Part shown: positions 23,241 to 35,900 of the stretch, piece after piece | Numbering within the stretch: the stretch's first letter is position 1 | Layout of the letters: every line of letters begins with the position of its first letter | Assembly: GCF_019649055.1 (NCBI RefSeq) | Contig: NW_026570283.1 | Coordinates: 620,001 to 684,000, forward strand | Reading direction: 5' to 3' | Source: Paramacrobiotus metropolitanus | Taxonomy: Eukaryota > Tardigrada > Eutardigrada > Parachela > Macrobiotidae | Length of the DNA stretch: 64,000 nucleotides | Notes under the pieces: generated by a model | Seen by the model: the letters and a program-made list of their open reading frames with translations, nothing else | Databases searched by the model: none | What the model was told of the DNA's origin: nothing | Made by a program: the position numbers and the translations under genes

Positions 23241-23589
23241 TTTCAACAACCATAAAACTGTACGTAATAATTGCACTCGGAAAATTCGGGAGTGTGGTAT
23301 TCGCTGCACTCAATTCGACGCGCGACTTTTCGTCGCGATGACATCGGGCCATGGACACACGGACGCTGGGAGGCTTCAGACTGGGACATAATGCATGGAG
23401 AAGCTTCACCTTTCGGACATTTTGCCGCGGACATTTTGTCATGTTTTCTTATACTTCTTATGACCGCTTCCCAATATGGCTTTTCTGAAACTCAGTACTG
23501 CGCATTTGCTAAAGTAATGCTGCACGAAAATCTTGGTAACTTTTCCTTACTCTAGTAAAGAGATGGTTGTTTTTCACGCTGCAATGATC

Positions 23590-24290
23590 TACACCTATAA
23601 CCCATTTCGTACCACTCTGTAGAAGCAGCCCGTTTCTTTGTTCTTTGTACTCCGCGTATTCCTGTGTATCCCTCATGTATTCTGTCTGTTTTCACGTTGT
23701 ATTCTCAATTATTTTGCTTTTGTAAGTACGTCCGTTATGTCAACCTGTGCTGCATTAACGTACTCCCACGTATTCTACCCGTATGCTGACCGTGTTAACA
23801 ATGCATTCTTCGGTTTCTTAGGCTTCTTAGGTTTTTAACTGGAACATCAGGAAATACGTGATGAATAGTGACCGAATTCGCGGGAATGCGCTAATATGCT
23901 ATAGGAAGACAGCAGTCATGGAGGTCAGGGAATACATTAGGAATACAGGCAGAATACAGGTAGTATACGTACGTTGGAATACAGGCACAGCCCGCAGACC
24001 TACCAATCTCGCCTCTATGACTAAGGTACCTTTAGTCTTCAGCAGTATTCCAACGCATTCCATCCGTATTCTGCATTATTTCTACTGTATTCGCGAGGTG
24101 TTTTCCATTATCTAGCTTTTAGACTGGCTGTTTCTTCTTTATTGTGTCTCCGTATTCTCCCGTATTCCGCTAGTATTCCCCATGTATTCTTGGGTTTCCT
24201 AATTTGAAAAATAAGAATACGTCTTGAATTCGGGTAAGTACCTGCGGAATACGTGATAGTACCTCGATACACTGAAGAAGACTGCAGTCA
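23590..24290. repeat. GTATTC/GAATAC fold-back arrays
   Basis: GTATTC units (23645-23780), an AGGTTTCTT-type spacer (23810-23840) and GAATAC units (23930-24000) form one fold-back. A second GTATTC (24045-24195) and GAATAC (24210-24260) pair follows. The left end (TTTCGTACCACT near 23606) resembles the end of the element at 11619-12025. Confidence 0.5.
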
Positions 24291-25466
24291 TACATCAAAC
24301 CTAAAGGAAAAACAAATCAGAAGACTGCTGCACTTATTATACATACTTTAGTACGTGGGTATTCTGTCGCTTTGATGAATACAGCTACCTACACTCTCCA
24401 TTTCCAAATTTCGTTAGTACTGCAAAAAAAACAGACAGTGTTGCGGTCTCAAGCATTCTGACCGAGCCAAGAAAGAAAAGACAAATCCTGAGGCCTCACA
24501 AACTTACTGCAAACTTTCAATACATTTAACTAACTAAAAATATTTTTCTGATAAATAACCTATTTTGATTGAATTTCTAACGTTTTCTGGGCAAACAGCA
24601 TCGTCAGCTTTGCGCGACGTCTCAGACTCTCCATTGTCCCAACGAAAATGTTTAGTATCATTTACATGTTCGCCTAACTGACGCACGCACGCCACAACAA
24701 AATCAACAGTAGATTAGTCGCTGGACATTCAAAACTTTCACAAAGCAAGCCAGTACGAAAATAATAGTCAATACCCCCCTCTTTCCAAAATTCAAGTGTG
24801 GTCACATAGATTTTAAAGATTTCAGGCTCTGCTTCTTTGTTTAACTGGTTATGTCGCTTTAATGTTCTTAATGAGTGATTTAAGGCTCTGAAGGTTTCTA
24901 AATGTTTCCTACTGCGGATTTTTATCCGAATGTGGCTATATAAGCGCCAAGCTTGCAGCAGCTAGATGGTCCACTCTGTTGTAGTCCACTGGAAGTCATC
25001 TAGCATTCACTTGAGCTGTGTTTCGTAAATAACGTTTCCACATCGGAATTTCTACGTTAGATACAGCTTCGCACAGTGCCTGGGGCAGCACATAACACAT
25101 AACATAATAAGGAGTTTGTAACGTGACACCTGTTACAGGTTCTTGAAAATGAAGCTGTTTTTGTTTGGAGATCTCACTTCTTACTTGTCCATATTCTTAC
25201 TTCTTACTTGTCCATATTCGTACCGATTCGGTACGAATATGGTACCGATTCGGTACGGTACAATATTTGGCTGTTTAATACGAGTACAACAATAACGACT
25301 TGTCTCTGTGCTGGTGAGCTTTTTTCTTTTTTTTGGAAAAATGTGAGTTTTGCTGAACTGATTAGTAATTTTACTGCGTATTGCGAGTAGATACTAGATA
25401 CCGCCTAAACTGCGCGGAATATATCAGCTACAAAATAATCAGTTCGTTAGCTGCGGTCTATAGCCG
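24291..25466. other. Gene-poor stretch
   Basis: Near 25190-25255 there is a short repeated TTCTTACTTGTCCATATTC and a GGTACGAATATGGTACC-type palindrome. I see no gene. Confidence 0.4.
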
Positions 25467-26499
25467 TCTACCCGTAGAGACCTTCAAGTGGCCACCTATG
25501 TTAAGTCAATGGACAACATACCTTCAAGTGGCCAGGTATCAGTTATTTGGCCCAAGAACCGATTTTCTCCCGGTTTTTTGGTACGGCATGTTTAGCTCAA
25601 CTTGCTCTTTACAGATTACTTGAAAATTTTAAAATCGGTTGAACCGTTTTTTAGTTATTTACGTTGTAAAAAACCAGTGACGAAACGCTTAAGCCACGCC
25701 ACAAGAGCCCCTACACTACGCCAGCTTATTTCACTTATCAACCACACATGTGCGGGTGCAGCAAGCACTCGCTTTATATGAGAGGATATGAGCACAAAGG
25801 CAACCGGGAGCAAACTAAATTTTAAAAAAGTCATTAAAATTTACAAAAATCAGAAATCAAAACAATAAAAATCACAAATTAGTGAGCATGCGAAAAATCA
25901 CAGGCTACTCCTAGTGAAAATAAAAATTCAAAGGTTAGTAAACACCGGTTTAATAGCAGTACGACAACAATGATTAAAAATCCTTTCCATACTTGTACCA
26001 GCCGTTTTCCCAAATCAATTCACTGATCCCTGCTAACCGGTATCCTTAATTATCCTATAAATTTTTATTTTGACTAGCCTGATTTTTCGCATGCTCACTA
26101 ATTTGTGATTTTTATTGTGTTGTAAATTATAATGACTTTTTTAAAATTTAGCTTGTTCCCGGTTGCCTCTGTGCTCATATCCGCTCATGTAAAGCGAGTG
26201 CTTGCTGCACCCGCACATGTGTGGTTGATAGGTGAAATAAGCTGGCGTAGTGTAGGGGCTCTTGTGGCGTGGCTTAAGCGTTTCGTCACTGGTTTTTTAC
26301 AACGTAAATAACTAAAAAACGGTTCAACCGATTTTAAAATTTTCAAGTACTCTGTAAAGAGCCAGTTGAGCTGAACATGCTATACCAAAAAACCGGGAGA
26401 AAGTTGGTTCTGGGGCCAAATAACTGCAGCCTGGCCACTTGAAGGTATGTAGCCCATTGACTTAACATAGGTGGCCACTTAAAGGTCTCTACGGGTAGA
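25467..26499. mobile_element. 1.03-kb fold-back element with arms of about 450 bases
   Basis: TCTACCCGTAGAGACC begins the left arm and its complement ends the right arm at 26499. The arms match over most of 25467-25930 and 26070-26499 with scattered changes; for example, AAGTGGCCACCTATGTTAAG on the left pairs with CTTAACATAGGTGGCCACTT on the right. The loop is about 120 bases. I see neither coding capacity nor a clear target duplication. Confidence 0.75.
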
Positions 26500-27068
26500 T
26501 TTTGTGCAACGCCCGGAATACAGAATCATAAACAGCTTTGACAACTATGACTGTAATGCAGAAACATGTCATACATACGTTAGGAACTGTGATTGCGAGT
26601 TACTCTTCATACCATTACTGAGTTCATATTATCAATTTATCCACACGCTGGACATGCTGTAAATTTACCCTTCACCTATATTACCGATAACAATACAGAT
26701 AAAAGTTTTCGGCATAAAGTTACGTTCAGTGAATTCACAATTTAATGATATGAATTTTTTTCGCTCTGCACAGAAGCGTTAATGCCTAATAACAGTGCAC
26801 AATTTCAGTTTCCACAACTTATACAACCCAGCCTTTATCGTGATATCGTATCACTTTCATTTACTGAAAAATCTGGTTTGCAATCGCTTGTTCAGGTAAA
26901 AGAATGCGGCACTGGTTCGTAGGAGGATGATTGGCGTAAATAAAGTCCCGGTAGGGCGCTAAGTTCAAGTATTCAGTAAAGCGCATTCTTCCTCGTATTT
27001 TTGCCGTCCTACAAAAGGCAGTTTATTATTTAAAAAGATAAAGGCATGTTGCAAATTTTTCTACACAA
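26500..27068. other. Intergenic
   Basis: No coding or repeat signal that I can support. Confidence 0.4.
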
Positions 27069-27413
27069 TTAACACTTTCTCGATTGCACATACCCGCACG
27101 AATGAATTGCTACCACTTGATCTTTTAATTTCCAGGAGTTAGTTTTGCAGACGAGAGGGCTTCCACTGTCCCCGGAACTTGGAAACTCTAACCCAAGCGC
27201 GCATAAGTTGTGCTTGAAAATAGCTGAATCGACTTTTCTGCACTCTTCTAGTGTAAGAGGAACAATATGCCCTTCTTGCAGAAAGGATGAATACGTCTCA
27301 TTATGCTCCCAAGACGAGCCCCCTCCAGGTAGTCGGCATTCTTCCGGAAACGGCAAACTGTGTGCAAAACTAAACGGAGCTTCCTTGATAAACCGCGTGA
27401 ATCCCGGTATTTC
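27069..27413 (-). pseudogene. Trypsin-like serine protease exon
   Basis: On minus, an acceptor (ACTGCAG) precedes an open exon encoding EIPGFTRFIKEAPF, a Cys-rich loop, then GDSGSPLVC, the motif around the catalytic Ser of S1 proteases. VVAIHSCGYV follows. A GTATGT donor overlaps the HSCG|GYV region (27089-27094), otherwise the frame stops at 27069-27071. No exons with the catalytic His or Asp are seen on either side, nor the final exon. It is either one exon of a gene with long introns or an isolated remnant; I lean to a remnant. Confidence 0.6.
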
Positions 27414-28252
27414 CTGCAGTTTAAGTTAATTTATGACGGGGAAATAATGCAACTGTGATCTCTGTAATAAACCTTAGACCATAGAGACACAATAAGATAT
27501 TAAGAATATTTAAAAAGTTTAGCACACCTCGGCTAAACTTATTTGACAAATATCATTTTCGCATAAAATGGGATGATATTCCTCATGGCAGTAATATGAA
27601 GAAATGTCGATATTCAGTGCACTCGCTTCTTCATCATCCAAGTTGTGGCGTCCCAATGAGCAACGGACCCGATCGTAAAACTCGAGTTGAAAGGCGGCAC
27701 AAACACGCGCCGCAGTTACAACTTTTTTGGTGTCAACCTACAATGCAAATACACAAAAACTGGGGAAGCGCACTGCTTGAGGCTCGCACTGTAAGACCGA
27801 AGCGAAGCTAGCAAAAGTTTAGATCATGTTGATTTAAAGTACTAGTATTATACATAGAGTAGTGCGTTTTACGTAGAACTTTTTAGTGCAAAGGACTGAG
27901 TACCTTCCCAAATTTGCAGATAATTTGGAAAGGTACCCGGAAAGGCTGTAACGTTTTTCTCAGTACTCCGCACATTCTGTTAAAAGCGTCTCATTAGCAA
28001 TTCAACGTGGTAATGCTGTTTTAGTAATGGGTACCGTCGAGAATGTTGTTTTGTTTAACCGTATTTAATCTTGATATTGTTATCGCGCTACTGAAATAAA
28101 GTACGTACAGAGTCAGCAACTTAAGTGACTTAATAGTGTGCTTCTATAATTTTCATCTTCTGCCGTTTAAGTTTCATTGTCTCATTAACGCATCAAAACG
28201 GCATTGACAAACAAGTGTCAAGCTACCTGGTTAATAAGAAAAAAACATGTTG
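27414..28252. other. Intergenic upstream of glycosyltransferase 1
   Basis: A 14-base hairpin (TACCTTCCCAAATT with an imperfect complement) lies at 27901-27935. The plus ORF at 27596-27811 has no recognisable motif. Confidence 0.4.
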
Positions 28253-28274
28253 ACTCCGTCACACTTGAAGGGAT
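28253..28274 (+). promoter_or_regulatory. Conserved upstream block, glycosyltransferase 1
   Basis: ACTCCGTCACACTTGAAGG and, further on, CGTATACTG occur at matching distances upstream of glycosyltransferase 2 (55594 onward). The block ends about 130 bases before the ATG in G1 and about 115 in G2. Conservation suggests a promoter element or 5' leader. Confidence 0.45.
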
Positions 28275-28404
28275 GCGCAGTCGCTGTAAATTATCAGCTG
28301 CAAATCTGTGTCTCTTATTACCGTATACTGCACTCTAATGCGGATACTTCATCGAATTTGTTATAGTACGAGGTACAATCTTGCCTGCAGCGATACTTCA
28401 AAGT

Positions 28405-30353
28405 ATGCGTTGTCCGCTCTTCATGCTCCTCCGCTGTACGCAGAATCAGCAGGCGACAATCTTCTGCCCGCACCACCACTGCTGCGTCAAAACGTCGCTG
28501 TGGGTTAACGACACCGTGATGTCCTCCCTTCGGGCCATCCGCACTCGCCCCCCGCTACTGCTGGTGGTGGTGTTGTACATGGGAGTAGCGACGTGGTTCA
28601 GCATTGCCAGTCTGTCCATGCATCGCCTGCAGGATCGCAAGGAAGTGTCCGATGGCTTCCCGTACAACGGGAAATTTTACGTGCATTACATTCGATTTAA
28701 ACCGGATAACGGTAATACGACGCTGCGGTTTCTGGATTATGTCAGCATAATGTCGGCGCTGAAGAATGTCCGGCCGGATAAAATTCTCGTTCATGGCGAT
28801 GCGGAACCAAGCGGTGAGATAAAAATTAATTGTTGATTCACTGTTTTCTGAATGCACTAAATTAAAACGACCTCACCGATGCTGTTTACTTAAACGCGAA
28901 TTTAAAGTCTGCAAACAAAAACAAAAAGCAGCATGCAGCAACAAGCCCAGTGCGCACAAATTATCAGCAATGGGTTCGCAGTTTGCGCAGAGTATTAGCC
29001 GCTTATTTGTGCAGTTAGCGTTAGAACGATGCACCAACTGTTTTAATCCAACGCTGCAATTGCTAACGAATAAATATTTCAACATTTTTTCGATAAAAAT
29101 TTATTCGTACTACTGATCACTGTATTTATTACACTTACCCGGGTAGAGTATATGTATGCTTTGGCTCTGTTAAGTAATACATGCAGCGTCATTAGGTATA
29201 TATTGGCAAGCGGCTATGAAAGGCGGCATCATGGAATTTCGCTTCCGTAACATAACGAAACGAGTTGGTAAAGGCAACAAAAAGGAAGTGGCATATCGAG
29301 AGCACTCTGCCGACATCGCTAAACTGGACGCTCTACTGGAATACGGGGGCGTTGCCGTGGATTTTGACGTGTTCTTCGTCCGTGGCGAGCGTATCAAGGA
29401 AATCCTGCAGCAGAAGCAATCCATCACGTGCTACGGCGACGAAGACGGCTACAACATCGGCTTCGTTGCCGGCCGGAACTCGGCTCCGCTCCTCAACGCC
29501 GGGCGGCGCAGTTACGAGGATATCTACCAGAAAGATTGGAATTTTAATCAAGCTAAGGTTCGTTGACAAGTTTTCTAAAAATACCAACAAATTGTTATCT
29601 TCCTTGCCTTACAGGCTACAGCATATGTTTGACTAAATTCCTGTGTAGGTTTCCCGGTATTTAAGCATCATATACCGGGAATCTAATTATGTCGCCGGTG
29701 CCGTCTGCAACAACCCGCACCCACACGGACTGCGTAGGTTTTTCACGGAATTTGGGAAGATGAACTGGAGCAACTCGATGGCCATCCACACGTATCACAG
29801 ACACAGCGGGGTGGTGATGGAAAGTCCAGAAGATCTTTACACCGGAAACTACACGAATACTACGAACGCGGAAATGCTGCGGACTTTGTTCGAAAGGAAA
29901 AACTTGCCGCCGGTGGATCCGACATTCCGGGATGAGATGGACCCGTTGACTGGACTGAAAGTGGGTGAGACAATCGCCACGGCCATCCCGATGCCCAGGA
30001 AGACAGCGGCAACAACGGCGAAAATAAAACACGGTGTTGTGACAAGGGGTTTCACAATAAAAATACCGCTAACGCAAAACGTTTCGTCGAAGATCGCTGC
30101 AACGATTACAACGAAGGCAATATCTGGGACATTGCCGAGCGTAACTGTGGCAAGCGTTGTCACGACGGAGATCCGGCAGAACGTTTCCTCAAGAACCGTT
30201 ACGACAAGTAAGATATCAGTTACAGGGACTGCTTCGCCAACAACAGTGTCAACCGTTGCGACAACAACCAAGTCAACTATGGCGACAACTACACCAAATT
30301 CATCTGCCACCGCGGGGAATGTTTCAGTGATAACAGTGTCCTCTAAACCCTAG
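28405..30353 (+). CDS. Type II membrane DXD glycosyltransferase, copy 1
   Basis: The exons 28405-28813, 29196-29557 and 29649-30353 join in phases 1 and 0 to give 491 residues. A basic stretch and one hydrophobic segment (LLLVVVLYMGVATWF, about residues 49-65) make a Golgi-type signal anchor. The lumenal part has PYNGKFYVHYIRFKP, then KLDALLEYGGVAVDFDVFF with the DXD metal and sugar-nucleotide site at about residues 192-194, CYGDEDGYNIGF, and a CNNPHPHGL block. This pattern fits the GT32-like DXD sugar transferases; donor and acceptor are unknown. From about residue 364 the tail is Thr/Val/Ala-rich and mucin-like, probably O-glycosylated. A downstream ATG at 28519 (residue 39) could be the true start, as it aligns with the start of copy 3. 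Confidence 0.82.
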
Positions 30354-30625
30354 CGGTTACTGCTTTACGTCTTTTCTTTGATGTGATTCTGTTTGCTTTA
30401 CTGTTGGGACGAAACTTATGGTTCGTTTACATTATGTAAAGCTGTGCCTGAAACTTCCTCTAACTGCACGGGTGCACAGCTTCATTAACAGAAACGAAAA
30501 TAATGAACACGATTGAACGCCGCCAGGAACAGATACATCGTCCCGGCTGTTTCGTAGAACAGTGAGTTATTATACCCGCTCAATAAACTCAGCTTAAAGT
30601 AAAGTTAGTAAACCATATCCGGCGT
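30354..30625. other. 3' flank of glycosyltransferase 1
   Basis: No feature seen. Confidence 0.3.
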
Positions 30626-31130
30626 CTAACAAATCAGCGCCTTTATAGTCAGAATCGTCAGCACGCGATAACCTGTCGACCGACGTGGTCCCGGTTGACT
30701 GTGGCTGTCGAGCGCGTAATTCGTTGTTCCCGATAAACTGCCCTCCCGCTGGGCAGTGACTACCTGGGCGCGATGCCGTCGCTTCAACATAATAAACGGT
30801 AAACCGGCAAACACCGTGACGTGCGTGAGCGCGTAGCACCAGAACTCCGTGAAGACCAAAAGCGCCCATTGCGTCGGTTGCTCGTAATTAACCCGACAGA
30901 ACAGCCGTTCGGTTAACATATCGGCGCAACGGAAAAGAAATGTAAAAGGTTGGTTAATATCAAACTGATGAGGCAGATGTTAAACGGGGTGCTGCTAGAA
31001 TGGGTGCGAATCAGAGCGAAGAGAATCGCGGCGTTGGTTAGCGCGTCGCAGACTGCTAAGACGAGAACGGGGATGGGAAAGACAGTCCAGGTGGCGGTAA
31101 TTGCCGCAACAGTCAGGTTCGATGCATTTA
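30626..31130 (-). pseudogene. Rhodopsin-like GPCR fragment, TM1 to TM3, frameshifted
   Basis: On minus, after a possible acceptor (GACCAG at 31131-31136), the frame reads NASNLTV (two potential N-glycosylation sites). A hydrophobic TM1-like segment with DALTNAAILFALIR follows, then TPFNICLISLILTNLLHFF, typical of loop 1 and TM2. A stop follows near 30918, and the next part (LFCRVNYEQPTQWALLVF to LKRRHRAQ, TM3-like with a basic loop) is in another frame, implying a one- or two-base indel. No DRY motif is seen. TM4-TM7 are absent here. This may be the same receptor family as the TM5-TM7 fragment at 10.2 kb, but no overlap allows a test. Confidence 0.45.
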
Positions 31131-32916
31131 CTGGTCACTGCCATTGCCATATCTGTTCAGTTCATCTTCGTCAACACCTGGCTGGAAAAAAATCGAAAAC
31201 AAAATAAGTATGAAAAAAATAGGAAAGAAAATTAGAACTTAGTAAATTATAATCAAAATAGGTAAGAATTTGCAAAACTTATTGCGAGGGATCCTATGTA
31301 ACAGACAAGCACGAGGAGATCACGAGTGAGCTTTATTGTACAAATAAAGGGGGAACAATGCTGCGTAATAGTAGGAAAGCAAGAACAAAGCACTGATGGC
31401 TAAATCTAGCAAGTGGATGCCAGGAAGGTTCTTGAGCTTCTGATAGCGTGAAAGAAGTGCTGGCGGCAACCACGTGCTGTGTGCCATCAGCTGTGTGATG
31501 ATGCGCAGACTGGACTCTATCCAACGCGAGTCGTACGCCTCTGACATGCCTCTGGGCGGGAATCCGAGCTCCTGCGAAGGATGCTCCGACTCGGTACCGC
31601 ACCAATACCGCACAACTCTCCGGTTGGACCCATGTGGGGTCGCCGGTACGCGTTCTCTGGCAGTGGGAGTCCGGTGTCTGGTCGACCGTCCCTTCTTCAC
31701 TTCCGAACCCATGAGTGGAAGCCACTCACGGCCAAGAAATCCGGAAGCCGCTCGGGCGTTTCGTTGGACCGGTGATGCATCTGTTGGCTGGCTTCTTGCT
31801 TCTGTTGGCATCGGAGAACAATGTGAAAAGAAAAATGTAATGAAAGTTTATGCAGCGCGAAAGAAAGTATGAAATAAAGTTTAATCACAATTCCAGTGAG
31901 CAAAAGGGGTTACAAAACAGATCTGTCAAGGAGATCAAACTAGAAAAATACAATTCCGTTTGTTAGGAAAAATACTAAAAAAAAATGCAAAAATCTGTCC
32001 GGGGGTCCTATTCCGACTAGGATGACGTCCACGGGGCAATTGAGTCTCCACGGGGTCTCCTGTTTACTTTCATCCGGTAAGGTTGAGTCCGGGGCGTCGA
32101 TTCCCGGGTTACCCGTCATAACCGGTTACATTCACCGAAGTCGGATAAGCACGGTTAAAAACTTACTTCCGACTCGTATCCGTCCGTTCGGGATAGAGAG
32201 GCACTGTTGCGGTTGCAAATGCCGAGGCATCCTCTCTGAATGGGGAATAGGACCGAGGTCGGTTTGACCAAGGTCGGCCTACCGACAAGTCGATCGGCGG
32301 CTAGGAGAAATTTGGCTATGTTCCGAATTCTTAGAGCTCAGGTCGGAAAAAGCTGTATGTAAGTCATGCGGCCTGTGTGGTCGTCATGTACAGCAGTTCC
32401 GTTCCAATGTGGTCGGTTGCAACCGTTCAATCTGCTACCACGAGCCTGGTTTGGAGTAATCCGAGTCGAACTGGCTCGAAGGTCCGATCGGAAATCGTGG
32501 GTTCTTTCGATGGAAGTGGCAGGTCGACTTCCATCGTAGGTCGGCTATCCCGTCCGTCGGTGGTCGACAAGGGTAAACCTGCAATAACATACCCATGTGG
32601 GGCTGAACAAGCTCCTTCAAGTCGAGTTCGTCCATCACAGACAGCTATCGATCTTCCTCCGTCGTGTTGACTGAGTTTCCGACTTCCGACTTGTGGTCGG
32701 TTATGGTCAACTTTGGAAGGTCGGAAAAAATCGAAGGTTGGTTTCCGAGCTCAAAAAATCGAAGGTTGGTCGGACAGAATCGGAGGTTGGTTTCCGAGCC
32801 GACTGGATCTGTGTGATCCGAGACGGTCGACCTTCAGCCATGGCGTTTGTTGCCAGTTTGGTCGATTCCTTTTCCTTGTCCCGTTCCTTCTCTTTCTCGT
32901 ACTCATTCACTCTCGT
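31131..32916 (-). other. 3' non-coding end of the large retroelement (probable LTR region)
   Basis: Just past the last stop of the third coding region, the minus strand has a purine-rich run (32868-32912), the place and composition expected of a polypurine tract. Below it, 32716-32800 repeats AAAAAATCGAAGGTTGGTTT-type units. The GTCGG-rich composition continues down to about 32000. I could not find a matching copy near 48-49 kb, so LTR limits are not established. Open frames here have no recognisable motifs. Confidence 0.4.
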
Positions 32917-35900
32917 TTACAGCCACGAGGTCGTTTGAATCAGATGCTGTCGAGTCCTGGTCGTTTGTGGGGCGTCCGGATGACAAAGTCGCCGTATGAA
33001 CCGAGCGTTATTTCCCCAAGCCAGGATATCTTGGTCTAAGTCGTTCGCTTCTTGGCTGTTGTCTTCGCAAAAGTTCCTGCGGGCTCTCATCTCTGTGATG
33101 AGTTCCGCTACTCTGGCCAATAGTTTGACTATATGTGGCGCGACCGTACTCGGCAATTCTTCCGTGTCCGGTATAGCTTCCATGATCCGAGCTTCCGTGG
33201 CCGGAGACATGGGCTGGTCGGCCATTTCCATTGGTTTTGGTTGGGCCAAGCCTGCTGTTGAGGTTGGCTGAGGTTGAATCCGAACTGTTGTCGGGGTCGG
33301 CTGACTCGAGGTGGTCGGCTGTTGTGAGCCGGATGCGCATTGTTCTGCTTCTTTCCGGTGTTTCTCGAGTCGTTCTTGACGTACTTTATCTGTCATCCAA
33401 TTACGTCGGAGCACGTCGATCTCCGCTTCTATATCTTGGACGTGCATCTGGGAGATCTTGAGTTGGTCTGCAATTGCCGTCCGGATGTTACAAATGGTCG
33501 GATTTGTTCCGTCCATACCATCGACCTGTTGTTGTAGGTTAGCGGCAATCTTCTGTGCGCGGGCCAGCTTCTGGTCGAGTGCTTCACGCTGTTCTGCCAA
33601 TGTGGGCTTCGGCGGTTGTTGCGGAGCAATTGGCTGCGGCTAAATGGAAATCGGCTGAACCCTTTGTGGGTTAGCCTCTAAGATTTTCCACGTCTTCGAC
33701 CCGCCTAGAACAGATGCTATACTGCTGATCCAAGGCATCGCGCATTTGTTTCTCCATGGCGTTGTTAGGGTCGAGCTCCCGGAGTTTTTTTTCCGAGCTT
33801 CTCGGTACTGATCTTCGACCTCCCCGATGCTGACTTCTCTTTGGTCAACCGCTTCTGCGAATGGGAGTTCGACGTCGAGTCCGGGTGATGGGACTGGGGA
33901 GGGTGTTTTCTGGCCCGTTTGTACCGGCGCTCCCGCTTTGTTCGGGTTTGCCAAGTACTGTTTGACGTGGTCAATCACCGACTGCAGTGCCTCGACGAGT
34001 CGGTCCCGGTTCGGACCTAGCGGTGGAGTTCCCCATGAGCATAGAGTATCGGCCCAATCCAACTCGAGTCGTAACGCTCGGTCGGTCCGGGTGAGGTCGG
34101 TTTCCTCCTGTTCCGTTAGGGTCCCACTGAGTCGGTGGTAAAAGATGTCGGCTAAGTCTTGTCCAGCTTGGGTGATTATATCCAAGTTAGCCGGTAAGTT
34201 ACCCATAGGCGTTATGCCGACTAGAGTCATCACCGCTGTTGTAGTCGGTGGTGCTCGGCGGGGTGGCGACGGCGTCGGGATCCTTTCAGTATACGCGGGC
34301 TCCGCATCAAGGATCTTTGTGATCCGTTTCACTACCGACCTCAGTTGTCGTTCGTCGACCTCGGTCGGTTCATCATTACTGATGAGATGATCCGCATTTT
34401 TCAAGTAGGCCATCAGGTCGTTCATCTTCTGTTTTGCCACTTTAAGAGTTTCGGCGTCGGATGGTGTCTCGTTGACAAAAGATCTCTGGAGGTGATCCAG
34501 TAGATTCCATCCATCGGTGATTATGGAGAACACCTTCTCCCTGCGGCTTTTGCGCATTGCCGAGTGCATCTCCGCCGCCGACGAGGTCGACGGTAATGTG
34601 TCCGGAGTCCTCCTGTCGACGTCCGTTGGTCGACGTTGACTCCGGCTGTATTCTCGCAGCTGGTTTATGCCGTTCTGTACAAGTTGAGAATGGACTCCCG
34701 GTTCAACCACACCTGGTTGTATCAGGTTTCTCACAAGTTGTATGTAAGCGGTGAACTCAGAGATTGTTTTCTGAGCATCCGGCTCGAGTCCGTTTTCGGC
34801 CCGCTGCTGTATTTGCCGCAAAATTCCTTCCGCCTCTTGTATGGCGATTCTACCCTTTGCAATGGCCGTATCGCTTGCCAAAGTTGCCAACGTTACGGCC
34901 TGTGTGGTCGTTGTTGGTGTTAAGGCTGTGGCGAGATGGACTTGCTGTTCCTCCGACTGGATAAGTCTGTCCAAGTCGGTGTGCCAGTTGTACAGTTGTT
35001 TGTACTCCTCGAGCAAGGCTTGGAATTCTGGAGGATGGTTGTCTTCCCCTGTTGGAAGAGTGGCCATCCGTTGCCTAGTTTCATTCGATTGGGCAATCAC
35101 GTCCTCCTGCTCCTTTTTCAGTTCGGCCAATCTTCGGATGCGTTCCGAGTTAGGCACCTGGGGATCCAGTGAATGTGTCCCCGTGGCAACCTGTGTGGTC
35201 GGCGGTGGTGATGACGATATCGGTGAAGTTCTGACGTTTCCTAGAGTAGTCGTCGATCCTTCCGTGTTGGAAGTCGGGAACTTCTCTGACCAACCAGCCC
35301 TGTCTATACGACCTATGACTGCTCGAAGTCGGTTCTTATCCTCCTTTGTGGTAGGCGTACCGGACTTCATTAGGTCTTCAACCGGCTTTATGCCGGTTAT
35401 GAGATCATTAATTTTATTAAACTTAAAGCCAAGGCTTCCAGGCCAGGCGTGGTCGTAGATGTGCTGAATGGTCTGTTTGCCTATGAGGATCGCTTTCCAA
35501 GCTTCTGTCGGCTGACCGTCCGCTCCGATTTGAGCTGTCATAACATGATAGGTCGGAACCTGTTGTTCGGCTCCTTGTGGGTCGCTCTGGATCATCTGTT
35601 GTATCCGTCGAACATGTTGGTTCAGCCGTACGGCCTGATCGTCCGTGGCCGGGTATCCGGGTGCCGTGAGTTGTCCGGCTATCCGGAGACGAGTGGGGGG
35701 CGCCGATTCTACTGGCTGTCCCGTCCACAGTCGTTCGAGTCAGTAATGTCATCCTCCAGCTGTCGAAAAGTCGTTCTCCCCTGACCAGGATTGGTTGTAT
35801 TTGTTCGGGTGTGAATACTCTCACTCCCTCCGACCTCCGTTCGGCCGCTTCCAGGTTACGGATCATCTGGGGGTATCGCTCGGCTCTGTTGCGAGCGTTC

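Noticed and set aside
24045-24260. CRISPR-like array
   Set aside because: GTATTC units are too short and irregular, there are no uniform spacers, and the genome is eukaryotic.
34841-35458. Long plus-strand frames across 32-47 kb (for example 205 codons at 34841-35458)
   Set aside because: They are antisense shadows of the minus-strand retroelement frames in GC-rich sequence, with no motifs and no splice context.
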